A DNA stretch of 64,000 nucleotides from contig JBITNC010000001.1 in NCBI GenBank assembly GCA_050084985.1, positions 75,020,001-75,084,000 of the forward strand, written 5' to 3'. Each line of letters starts with the position of its first letter. Position 1 is the stretch's first letter. A program made the translations under genes and the position numbers. This DNA is from Nageia nagi. Its lineage: Eukaryota > Pinophyta. Below, piece after piece: positions 33,968 through 44,400 of the stretch. Below the pieces are notes generated by a model. The model saw only the letters and a list, made by a program, of their open reading frames with translations. It was not told where the DNA came from and made no database searches.

Positions 33968-36040
33968 GAAGAAGATCCTACAGTAGAAAGACCTCCTTGG
34001 TATAAGGAAGATAGATATTGCGAATACCATCAGACTAAGGGCCATACTACAAATGGGTGTATAAGCCTTAGGGATAGGGTACAGAAACTCATAGAAGAAG
34101 GATTTTATGTGTGTCCAGCAAAAGTCCAGGATGTGGAGGTAGAGCAACATGTCAATGTAATCTTCCATGAGGATGTTTGTGCGGCACTTACAAGAGGGAG
34201 AGCTAGGGAAATGGTTGATCCAGTTACCTGCAGGAAGGAGTTACCGAAAGATCCTAGAAGTTTTGATTTGATTGAGCAATTAAAGAGTACACAAGCTAAG
34301 GTTAGTCTTTTTGAGTTACTTCAGATTTCAGCACCTCATAGGGAGATGATGAATCAGGTTTTTAGGAATAGTCAGATAGATCGAAATATTTCTGTTGTTG
34401 CTTTTGCAGAAAAAGCAGAGATTTGGAGTAAAGGGGAAGTTATTGCATTTAACCCTAGGGAAAAGCCTAGTAAGGACATCACTAAGCTCCATTCACCTTT
34501 GTTCATAGAAGTGAATGTCTTTGGAATAACAGTTAAGAGGTCATTGATAGATAGTGGGGCAGCCCTAAATATTGCTACTACTCACTTGTTGGAACAATTC
34601 GATCCAGATATGCTACCTCCAAGGGAAGAAACTACCATGAGAGTTAAAGGATTTGATGGTATACCTAGAAAATGTGCAGGAACTATTACACTACCGATTA
34701 AGGTTGGTAATAAAGTGATTGATACTCTATTTTATATCACGGAAGGAAAACCTTCATTCAACTTTATTCTTGGAAGACCTTGGATAGATGATATGGATGG
34801 AGTGGCATCAACATTACATAGGTGTTTTAAATTCTGTTTTGAGGGGAATGTTTATAAGGTTGAGGCAGATGAGCAGATGGCCAAGCAATGTAACCTTGTC
34901 CTCCCAGAGAGACTGGTTCCATGTGATGTGGAAGATAATACCCTTCAAGCTAGGAATGATCAGGTTTACAGGAAAGCATTACAGAAACTTAACGTGATGG
35001 ATATTGGGATTGGTTCATACGTTATCTCAAATGTCAATGAAATTAGTTCGGACGGAAACTTCACTGAACAACAGCAAGATAAAGAAGAAGAACGCCCGCA
35101 TTCTTTTCCCACGATAGAGGACCGCCAGCGGTTCTTTTCTAAGGAAAAAGTAGAGAAGGATCAGTCGAGTATAATTCCGTATCAGGGTGGTGATCACGAT
35201 TGTCAGGACGGAATCCCAAAAATGGTGCAGATCGACGAGTGGGTAAGCAGTTGTTATGTTATTGATTGTGAGATTGATGAGGAAGATACTATACATACTA
35301 TAGATCTATTTCAGAATGATGATGTTTTTCTAGAAACATTAGGGGCTAGAACAGAATATCTAGTAAGACATGAGAAGAGAGTTCAAACGCATTTGCTAGA
35401 TATACATGCTTGTTTCGAGGAATCCAGAGATGAAAAGATTGAAGGATTGGGAGAATTACCATTTCCTTCGACATCAGAAGCCGAGGTTACTTGGTTGAAT
35501 GAAGAAATTGGAGAAGTTAATATCGGCTCTCAAGAGACACCACAAATACTAAAAACAGGTAAGCTTCTTGAGGCATCATTGCAGAATGAATTAGTTCAAT
35601 CTTTTCACGATTATTTCGAGTTATTTGCATGGTCTTACAAAGATATGCCAGGATTAGATGAGAATTTTGTGGTTCATAACCTGGTAGTTGAAAAGGGGGC
35701 AATCCCTGTAAAACAAGAGCCATGGAAAATGCCTTTTCAGGTTTCATTGCTTGTAAAGAAGGAAATAGAGAAATCGCTAGAAGTTGGATTCATAAGATCC
35801 ATAAACTACTCAGAATGGATGGCTGATGTAGTTCCAGTTAAGAAGCCTACAGCAGGATATGAGATGTTGTCATTTATGGATAGCTTTTCGGGATATAATC
35901 AGATTAAAATCAAAGAAAATAATCAACATAAAATAGCTTTTAGAACACCCTGGGGCAACTGTTGCTACAAGGTAACCTTGTTTGGTCTCAATCTGGAATC
36001 CGGGGGTGATTCGCAGGGACCTGATTTTTACAATTTTTGA
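33968..36040 (+). CDS. Element E zinc knuckle, protease and truncated RT (same frame as Gag)
   Basis: The open frame follows the TAG directly in phase. It starts with WYKEDRYCEYHQTKGHTTNGC, a Tat-type zinc-binding segment (about 34009-34062). An aspartic protease follows with the active site LIDSGAALNIATTHLL near 34543 and LGRPWIDDMDGVASTLHRC near 34768. After a ~230-residue acidic linker comes the RT N-terminus (LLVKKEIEKSLEVGFIRSINYSEW). It then jumps from VPVKK directly to YEMLSFMDSFSGYNQIKI (near 35845), so about 35 residues of the RT core are missing in frame. RT homology stops near 36000; YxDD, RNase H and integrase are absent. The frame has no other stop, so the protease may still have worked. 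Confidence 0.88.
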   Translation, partial: EEDPTVERPPWYKEDRYCEYHQTKGHTTNGCISLRDRVQKLIEEGFYVCPAKVQDVEVEQHVNVIFHEDVCAALTRGRAREMVDPVTCRKELPKDPRSFDLIEQLKSTQAKVSLFELLQISAPHREMMNQVFRNSQIDRNISVVAFAEKAEIWSKGEVIAFNPREKPSKDITKLHSPLFIEVNVFGITVKRSLIDSGAALNIATTHLLEQFDPDMLPPREETTMRVKGFDGIPRKCAGTITLPIKVGNKVIDTLFYITEGKPSFNFILGRPWIDDMDGVASTLHRCFKFCFEGNVYKVEADEQMAKQCNLVLPERLVPCDVEDNTLQARNDQVYRKALQKLNVMDIGIGSYVISNVNEISSDGNFTEQQQDKEEERPHSFPTIEDRQRFFSKEKVEKDQSSIIPYQGGDHDCQDGIPKMVQIDEWVSSCYVIDCEIDEEDTIHTIDLFQNDDVFLETLGARTEYLVRHEKRVQTHLLDIHACFEESRDEKIEGLGELPFPSTSEAEVTWLNEEIGEVNIGSQETPQILKTGKLLEASLQNELVQSFHDYFELFAWSYKDMPGLDENFVVHNLVVEKGAIPVKQEPWKMPFQVSLLVKKEIEKSLEVGFIRSINYSEWMADVVPVKKPTAGYEMLSFMDSFSGYNQIKIKENNQHKIAFRTPWGNCCYKVTLFGLNLESGGDSQGPDFYNF

Positions 36041-36049
36041 AAAATCTTC

Positions 36050-36130
36050 AAGAAAAGGACCGCCCGCGGTCTTAGCTGAAGACCGCCGGCGTTCTAAGCC
36101 TGAGAAAAGGACCGCCCGCGTTCCTTTATC
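36050..36130 (+). repeat. Cluster of three CG-rich palindromic motifs in E
   Basis: Three GACCGCC(C/G)GCGKTC words at about 36056, 36079 and 36108, just after the end of the polyprotein frame. The same motif occurs in both LTRs and twice in the coding region (35090 and 35117). Confidence 0.9.
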
Positions 36131-36239
36131 CAAAAAATTAGTTATCCAAGTATCATGTGTGCATCACAGGTGTTTGATGAATGATATATCCAGGAGAATA
36201 TTGCTTTGAGTTTTGTGTTTACAGACCCGAGTGATCAGA

Positions 36240-37065
36240 CTATTATGCTCATGAGAGGAGTCCAGCTCCCATAGTCAGCTTATCATGTGCTCATGAGAGG
36301 AGTCCAGCTCCCATAATCAGCTTATCATGTGCCTATGAGTGGAGTCCAGCTCCTGTGATCAGATTATCATGTTTGTGAGAGGAGTCCAGCTCCCATGATC
36401 AGATTACCATGCTTGTGAGAGGAGTCTAGCTCCCATGATCAGATTATCATGCTTGTGAGAGGAGTCCAGCTCCCATAGTCAGCTTATCATGTGCTTATGA
36501 GTGGAGTTCAGCTCCCATCAGTTTATCACTTGTTTTGCGGAGTTCGGTTCTTATGTGACTGCAGCCAGTGTGAAGGCTCAGTTGTGTGGAACTTAGCTCT
36601 CCCCCATTAGCTTATCATTATTTTGCGGAGTTCGGTTCTTCGGCAACTGGAGTACACCTCTTGATGTGAGGGCTCAGTTGTGTGGATACTTAGCTCTCCC
36701 ATTATCAGCTTATCACTTGTTTTGCAGAGTTCGATTCTTCGGCAACTGTAGTACACCTCTTGATGCGAGGGCTCAGTTGTGTGGAATTTAGCTCTCACAT
36801 ATCTGCTTATCATTGTTTTGCGGAGTTCGGTTCTTCGGCAACTGGAGTACACCTCTTGATGTGAGGGCTCAGTTGTGTGGATACTTAGCTCTCCCCTGTG
36901 TTTGGTTATGGTTATCATGTTTGGTCTTGTGAGTTGATCATGTGTGTTATCATGTCTTGTCTTGTGAGTTGATCATGTGTGTTATCATGTCTTGTCTTGT
37001 GAGTTGATCATGTGTGCTATCATGTCTTGGTCTTGTGAGTTGTTCATGCTTTGTCTTGTGATGTG
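36240..37065 (+). repeat. Element E 3' tandem-repeat region, three unit types
   Basis: First, about seven 36-42-bp units with GAGAGGAGTCCAGCTCCCAT...ATCAG at 36249-36525. Second, about four units of 80-107 bp starting TTTTGCGGAGTTCGGTTCTT at 36532, 36612, 36719 and 36813. Third, about four ~35-bp units GTGAGTTGATCATGTGTGTTATCATGTCTT at 36925-37060. Minus-strand open frames here only reflect the repeat periodicity. No protein family is recognised. Confidence 0.93.
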
Positions 37066-37406
37066 GTCTTGTCAAGTTGTCGTCCGACCGGCATGTGTGG
37101 TCAAGTCGTCTGTCCGGTCATTGTCATATGTGTTGTCAAGTCTGTTGTCTTGGGTCATCAACATTGCGGCAAAGATTATCAGCTTATCAGACTATCACCT
37201 TCTACAGCAAAACGCAAGGGGCAAGCAGGCCCAAGGTAATGTAAAAAGGGAGTTTTCTCAACCTATATCTAGCTTTATCATGATGTTGCTTAAGTTTGGA
37301 ATGGTTAGTGTTTATCATTGCTTATCAAAATTGTTTGCTATGATATTGTGTTTTACTTTGAATGCAAAATCTCAGGTCACCTCATGATCCTTTCGATTTC
37401 ACATTC
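37066..37406 (+). other. Element E 3' untranslated region
   Basis: A partly open frame (from about 36977) crosses this region, but it starts inside the tandem repeats and resembles nothing I know. I treat it as noncoding. Confidence 0.5.
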
Positions 37407-37419
37407 AAAGTGGGGCATC
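37407..37419 (+). other. Element E polypurine tract
   Basis: AAAGTGGGGCATC directly precedes the 3' LTR, the expected place for plus-strand DNA priming. The same tract, 23 bp identical including the LTR start, occurs inverted at 16580-16616. Confidence 0.85.
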
Positions 37420-38296
37420 TGTTAACACATAAAAATGATTTTATGTTTTTAAATCAATAAATTAATGAAATATGCTTGGCTTAACTATATGTCTTGAATG
37501 GATAAAAGTGATAATATCAATGTTTGGCTTGAATAGGAGTATTGCATGGGTTATTTTGAGTATTGCATAAATTGTCTTGAATATTGCATGGTATATCTTG
37601 AGTATTGCGTGAATTATCTTGTTTATTGATGTATTTATCTTAAATCTTGTGAAATAACCTTATTTATGTGGATGCACACCGACCTATGGGCGGTATTACC
37701 TATATCTATATAAATAAGGGATCTAATAGTAAGTCCACAACAACAAGGATACACATGATCCCGCGTATGGTCTTGTAAGTGGCTACCCCCTAAGGTATTT
37801 CTTGGTACCGCCTACAAGGCTATGGTTTGTGTGCTTCCTTACGCGAGCTATCCTGACATCTGCGATCAATTCTGATATTATACTGCTATCTGAGATATCT
37901 ATACTGAAGAACTGGACCTAACTGAGAGGTCAAAGCTATCAAGATAAGGCCATCGGTGCTCCTTTGTGAACGGAAGAACACCGCCGGTGCTCTTATATCA
38001 CTGAAACGGACCGCCCGTGGTCCTCTTTTGGCATCATTGCAGGTTGCGATGCTGTTGGAAAGGTAGCTCATCATCAGTACATCGCTAATATCTACGTCTT
38101 CCGTTGTTAGGTACGTTCCGTGAGGTAAGTACACAAATCACAGTCTTGGTTGGTTACATTTACACTTCTGAATTGTTATATGTCGTTCATTGTTATCTAG
38201 AATAAATTGCTACCCGTAGCTAGAATACAGATAATATTGAGTTTGTAGATAGTCCCCTATTTACTTATTTGCACTCTCAATTTTTATTTGTAAACA
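37420..38296 (+). repeat. Element E 3' LTR
   Basis: 877 bp, 22 bp longer than the 5' LTR: one extra 21-bp U3 unit plus one base in the GCCATCGGTG segment. About 13 substitutions are visible, several of them C to T or G to A at CpG. Confidence 0.97.
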
Positions 38297-41200
38297 GATA
38301 GGATGAGGGATACCTTAATCTTCTTAGTATCTACTCTAAACCCTTCCAAGACATTATGTAGCCTTCCAACATATAAAAATTTTACAATGGCTTCCTAAGC
38401 CAACTCATTTATTTGTTGTAGATTTGAGATTTTTGTCTCAAAAAAAGATTGTTCCGAAAATTGAATGGTATTAGCTACCCAATTGGTAACACTACCCTAT
38501 ACATTTTGCTCTTCCCATATTTTGGAAGCTTTTATTTCAACTAAAGAATTTAAAAAAATTATTAACAAATCTCAACTCTATTATGATTTGGTGTTTATTT
38601 ATGTCCATATTGAATGCTAAACTCTTGAAATCACAAATTTCTTGGATTCTTTTTTTATATGACTATTTTGGCTTGGAGGAGACTATGATGAACTCCTTTT
38701 CAATCACTATCCTTAATCAAACTTACATCCTTTCTATAACCTTTCTGGGTATATCTAGAGCTAGCTTATGAAGAGCACTTTGAGCATGAAATTCTTTAAT
38801 GTCCTGTATAGCTTCATCCTTGAGTAGATATAAGTGAGATAATGTTATCATTCTATCACCAACTTGTTCTACCAAGGATTTTCTAAAAAATTTCATTAGC
38901 AGTAATAGCTTTGCATTATCTTTTGATAGAACTTTATTTGCTACACTAATTATCTACATCTCAATCTCAATCTATTTTATCTTCTAAGCATCCATAACTA
39001 CAACCTGAGCCTTGATCTCTTTTATCACTTAGTTTATTGTGTCTAACTTAACTCTTTATGTTACCATGCTTTTATCAAATTCATTCTTTTATTTCTCAAG
39101 TTTTATAATCAAATATTTATTCTTATTTTGTAACCTAGCTATTATCTTTTCCTTAAGGGAGAAGTCCTTATATTAATCAATCTTTTTATTCAATTTCTCT
39201 ATTTTAGTCTCCATTGATTGAAGACTCTTTCTCGATACCATTGGAGTGTTCACTAGAAATCTAGACTAATAAATAGTTGATGCACTCTACATATTTACAT
39301 TTATTACAATCATAGGAGTTAGCTCTAGATTCCCTTCTTTGAAAGGCATCTAAGCAATTTTCATATCTCGTATCTCTATTACTTTGCTCAAAATTCTTAA
39401 CTTTTTCTCAAGGAGCATAGGAGATTTATTTATAAAAGTTACCCAATCAATGGGTTCTACAATTTATGTGAAAAAATAGAATTTATTTCCTCTTACAAGG
39501 CAATAAGAATAAAAGAATGAGTGGAAATTATTTCACCTACAATAGGTGTCTCAACTTGCTAAGTTGGTTGGGACTACTAGGGAGGAGTGAATTGTTGGGC
39601 TTCTAGTTCAGGTTTAGCCTCTTCCATTGCCTCGTATTGTTCCTTAGGATTATCCATTAGGCCCAAGTCCTTATTTTTGAATTCATCATCATCATCTCTC
39701 AACCCTCCTCTGGATGCCACTATAGCTATCTTTCTAGCCTCAAGTATACTTTTCTCATCTTGTTAAATTTGGCTCTATTCCTCTACCAAGGTTTCTTCTT
39801 GCTTTTGTTCCTAGGCTTGTCCTACACCACTAGCTTTTGTATCCTATGGATCATTGAACTCTTTAGGATCAAAAATTTTTGCTTCTTTTATGACCACCTT
39901 TGGAACTTCTTCCATTACCTTTGAAGGTGAAGGTACAGTCATTTGTGACTATGACCTTGTTGTAGTTGTTTGGGGCTTTTTAATGGGCTTTTACACCTTC
40001 TCTAATGTCTACTCTCTTTGAGAAAGAGTTTTAATTTTTCTTTTCTTTTTATGAGAAGGTTTCCAAAAATAAGTTGTGGTGTCTAAAGGATCTTCTTGTC
40101 CCTTCTTTGGGACTCGAACCATGCCAGATGTTTGCTCTACTTGCACTATCTTCTCCTCTACAGCAAGTTTCCTATGAAACTGAGGAGGAAGAGGCTATCC
40201 CAACTCTAGTAAAGGATCTTTAGAATACTCTACCTCCTAATATTTGTTGTATTTGAATTTTTCAAATAATTCACCTTCAATGTGGTGAATTTTTTTGGTG
40301 TATTCAAATCTAAATTTTGTAAAATAATGAATTTTATTGGCACCCCACTCAAGATATGCTAATTAGGTGAGGACCTCTGGGTTGAGGACAAAATCTTACC
40401 TCTTATTATCCTAGTTCCTATACTTTTTTATTCCTTCTAGAGCCATCTAGGCTTTATTTAGGGGTACAAATTCTCAATCTGGGTACAATTCTACCTCTTG
40501 CTTCATTTTATTTATAAAATACTCAATATGGAGCCTACTATCATGGATAAATGCTAGGTGTTTCTTGCTACTCCTTATTAACTATGTTATTTCCCCTAAT
40601 GGGTCATACATTCATGTAATTTCTATCTTATTTAATTTGAAATTTTGTACAATAAACTAGGTAATACTATCTATACATCATATTTCTAACAGAGTGAAAT
40701 TTTTAGTAGATACTGGTATATTTACAATAGATTTGAAATTGCCCCAAGCCCTACATTTACTTTCTATAGCATAAATCTACCTACCCATTTCTATTGAATA
40801 TAATTGGAGGGTAACATACTTAGGTAAAAAGAAAGGTTTTTCAAAATATCCATACCTTATTATTATGATGCAATTTTTTAAGAAATACCAGTCACCAATT
40901 TTATTCCTACCTTGTAGCTCCCTTATTATGCTCTTGCGCAGCCTAGTGGGGATTTTTCCAATCAAAATTTTCATTGTAGTTGCATAGAACTTTTCCATAA
41001 ACTCGTAGTAGGATCCATGCAACTTGGTCAAAATTGGCACCATAGGTCAATTAGCACCGATGTAGCATTGGAACTAGTTGGCTGAATTAGGATCCCTACC
41101 TCTATAAATTTGTCCAAATTTTGATGGATAAAAAGCCACTAGAGATAGGAATAATGTCTAAAATCTAATTTTTCTATTTTGAATAAACATATCTTAATTT

Positions 41201-42529
41201 CTCTAGTTATTAAAGCTAATAAATCATAGCAAACATGGGATTTTGGGATATTATAGGCCATGCGCACCATGGCTTCATTTGCTTCTATCTAGGTCTTCTT
41301 TTCCAGAATGATCACGAGTGCTTGTAGTACTTCTCTATCTTTATTTCTTTCAAAAAGAGCTATTTGGTAGCTCGATAAGAGTTTTACTTTTCTATTGTTC
41401 TAGTATCTCCCACTAATTCATATCAGCATCTCATCTTGATTGATGTAAAAATCATGCTTTTCCTTTTTCAAATCAATTTGTTTTTTAACATGAAATATCC
41501 AATCTACTAGAATAGAAAATGCTTGGATAATGGAGTTAGGAGATTAATCTAGCATGGCTTCAAATACTGGATTAGAAGCATCTCCATCTTTAGTGCTCAT
41601 GAACATACCAATTTGCTACCCCTTTTGATGATGCCTATGTGCTAAGGAGTATAAGAGCTTAGAGAAGGTTAAGGATTCATAAGGCACATAATATGCCAAA
41701 CCCTAGTTAATCATAACATCTCTTTTAGAATGACCAAAATATTTTTCTTTTTTTCCTTACTTTGGGTGTGTTACATTTCAACTAAACATGGCTAGGGTCA
41801 ACTTTCCATGTATCCATGTGATTGATTACTCCCATTTTAGTCCAGTTCACTCTTGGTGCATTTTTGAGATATTCTTCTTGAAAAGAGAGCAAGTTAGTGT
41901 TGAGTTGTTCCACTTTGGCTATAAAGGATGATTGAGAGGTCACCATGATATTATCAACTTTCTTTGAACCTCATGTTGTCATTAAAAATAGCAATCTGGA
42001 TGATGCAAGGTCCTACAATATTTTCCTTTTTCAAGATAACTCAGCTCTAAAAACTCTAACCTTTGAATGCTCTAAAAACTTGAGTGCTTAATATCTACTA
42101 AGTGTCAAACTAAAGAGCATGGGAGGAGTTTTATTTGTCTAAGGTTGAAAGGATTTCCATTAATGGTAATTACTTCTTAAGGATCTTGAGACCCATGCAC
42201 TATACAAATTGAGCTGGCATATGCTAGGTTAGTAAATTGAAAGCACACCAAATTTAATTTGTTGTATTTATATAGTGGTTCATGAAATCTAAGAAAATGT
42301 TTTCCTAATGCTAATTTATTCAATGATAGCTAGGTAACATGCCAGCATTAATCTTAACTAAGCTAAATTAAAGTTGATAGCTAAACAGTACTCTAACATT
42401 AACTCCTAATAATACTAAATTAAATTTGATCATTAAAGAATATTTACCTTTTCAAAAATTATGTAATGATATATATTATTTTTTTGTAGAAATACATATT
42501 TATAATATTTACACTATACAATGCCTTTC

Positions 42530-43800
42530 AAGGAATGCAATTTTACCTCATCACTTGATAATATTTTAAATAGATCTCGTTGATGGGTATAGGTAATTCT
42601 TAGGACCTGGTAACATCTTGTAACTTGAATGCATTATTTTGCATGGCTTGGGTAATGACATAAGGCTCGCTCTAAAGAGAGTCAAATTTTTGGTTTCTTT
42701 CAAGTTTTGTTCTTTCCTCATCCCATTTGAGAATAATATCACCCGATTCAAACTTCACCTAGCAAGACTTTTTTTTATCAAATCATCTCTTGATGATGTT
42801 TTGGTGATGTTGGAATGACTCATATGCTTTGTACCAATCTTCCTCCAATTTTAGGAGCTAATAATATCTAGACTGTAGTGGCTCAAAGTAATGGTCTTCC
42901 ATTTCTTGTAGGATTTTTAAAGCTAGTAACTCCTTATGTATTGGCAAGATTGGTCTTTTTCCATATACTAATGCATATGGTGATGTCTTAATTAATTTTA
43001 TACTAATTCTATCATCTCATAATGCATATTCCAACTATGTATGCCATTTGTTTAGGATTCCCTTCCATTGTTCTCTTGATGATCTAGATTAGATTTTTGT
43101 TAGTTGATTCAACTAACCCATTACCTTATGGGTAATAGTTTGAAGAGAATAACCAATAGATTCCATATTAAGCTACAAAGTTTGATAGATTACCTTCAAT
43201 AAATGCTGGACCATTATCTAACACTATAGTTTATGGGATTATAAAATAGGTGATTATTCATTTAATCATTTTCATTACCACTTCTTGATCTACATTTTTG
43301 CATGGCATAGCCTCTGGCCACCTAGTGAAGTAGTCTATTGTAGTCAAAATAAATTTGTGGCATACTAAGGAATTGGGATTTATGACACCAATAAAGTTCA
43401 TACCCCACTGTTAAAAAGGATCTTTGACTATCACAAGTTTGAGAGGCATGGTATCTTATCTTCTCTTTCTCATAAATCTGTTGCACTTATCACATTCCCA
43501 TGCAATTTTGAATGAATCTTAAAATATAGTGGGCCACTAATATCCAACTTGTAATACCTCTACTGCTATGGTTGGTCCATTATAATGCCTATCAAAGAAT
43601 TCATAATGAAATTCATGTAATATTCTATAGGAATCATCTTTAATCACACATCTAAGAAGGGTTTGATCAAAAAAATTTCTATACAAGTGGTCATCTATCA
43701 TAACAAATTTAAGGGCATGCAACTTAAACCTCCTTTTTTGGAATCTATTTAGAGCTTTAGGGCACTTACCCATTTGAAAATAAATAATAATTTGCTTAAT
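42530..43800 (-). pseudogene. Element D integrase remnant
   Basis: An open frame at 43773-43537 holds the zinc-binding part (ILHEFHYEFFDRHYNGPT, then WECDKCNRFM near 43490). Core blocks GMNFIGVINPN near 43410 (first Asp changed to Asn), IVLDNGPAFI near 43220 and NGLVESTNK near 43110 give the D,D,E region in broken frames. The C-terminal part has AFKLQDV and LPIPINEIYLKYY near 42610-42550, typical of Tat integrase ends. The extra ORF follows about 600 bp downstream. Confidence 0.82.
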
Positions 43801-44400
43801 CTAATCACTTTTTTTATTAAGTTGCTACTCATCCTCCAAAAGTGCAATTATATGTGAAGCTTTAGCATAGTCTCACGAAGGGCCTTGCCTTTGATCAGCT
43901 TGGTTGGCTTGATCTCTATATAATATTCCATTATTTTAGTAATCCAAATAGATTTTTCTTCACCTAGATCTCCTTATATAATATAATTTCTTACAAATAT
44001 GAATAGTATATACAAATATTTTACTATGGGAGACATAATGTTTGAACTTTTTAAGTTTTTTTATAATGAAAAACACTTGCTTTTCAATAAATGAGTACCT
44101 TTATTGATGTTGATGTAGTGTTTGACTATAAAAGGTAATGAGGTGTTCTTCATTATTATCATCCTTCTATGTAAGAATTGTAGCAATGCTCTTATCTACT
44201 CCATGTGCATACATGATGAAATATTTTAACATATCAAGATTTTTAAGCATAGGAGCTTCTATTATAGCCTTTTTTATCTCTTTGAAGGCTACTTTTGCTT
44301 CACAAGACCAAGAAAATATAGCATCTTTCTTTAGCATTGAAGTGATTGGAGACACAATTTTGAAAAATTATTAATAAATTTCCTAAGAAAATTGATCTAA
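43800..44400 (-). pseudogene. Element D Ty3-type RNase H (gRH) remnant
   Basis: The open frame 44355-44167 (FSWSCEAKVAFKEIKKAIIEAPML, then YAHGVDKSIATIL) is the start of the RT-linked RNase H. EYYIEIKPTKLIKGKALRE near 43930-43880 is its C-terminal end. The integrase zinc-binding part follows almost directly. No second RNase H lies here, in contrast to A and B. Confidence 0.82.

Larger units (their letters stand above)
32068..38296 (+). mobile_element. Element E: young non-autonomous Tat-like LTR retrotransposon inserted in D
   Basis: LTRs 32068-32922 and 37420-38296 start TGTTAACACATAAAAATG, end TTGTAAACA and are flanked by the perfect TSD GATAG (32063-32067 and 38297-38301). PBS and PPT are present. 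By eye about 13 substitutions separate the LTRs over ~850 bp (about 1.5%), so E is far younger than A-D. It encodes gag, protease and a piece of RT. The RT core, RNase H and integrase are missing, and a 1-kb tandem-repeat region fills the 3' part. It must have been moved by proteins from another element. Its CpG content is visibly higher than that of the surrounding DNA. Confidence 0.97.
31884..41944 (-). pseudogene. Element D extra 3' ORF (unrecognised), interrupted by element E
   Basis: Between integrase and 3' LTR a frame can be followed for about 3.7 kb (about 1,200 codons without E). It begins MVTSQSSFIAKVEQLNTNLL at 41944, has one clear frameshift near 41750, and reaches ELNKKMQTFFPPNMMVAIE near 32030-31970 on the far side of E. 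The N-terminal half looks globular, and 41043-40777 is fully open. A basic NLS-like cluster SHKKKRKIKT lies near 40070. A Lys/Glu-rich linker with RDDDDEFKNKD follows near 39700. Then comes a long coiled coil (METKIEKLNKKID, IIARLQNKNKYLIIKLEK) at about 39240-38760. Stops are nearly all TAG at Gln-like positions. I see no signal peptide or membrane helix, so an env-like role is not supported. Family unknown. Confidence 0.6.

Noticed and set aside
36240-36530. Regularly spaced repeats considered as a CRISPR array
   Set aside because: The units are direct tandem copies without unique spacers and lie inside a plant LTR retrotransposon.
36607-37387. Repeat-spanning frames in the 3' region of E, both strands
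   Set aside because: Their periodic peptides (TTEPSHQEVYSSCRR and VMSWSCELFM-like) come from tandem DNA repeats whose unit length keeps a frame open by chance.
40080-41944. Interpretation of D's extra ORF as an envelope-like gene
   Set aside because: I see no signal peptide, hydrophobic membrane anchor or cleavage-site-like stretch in the readable parts; only its position is env-like.
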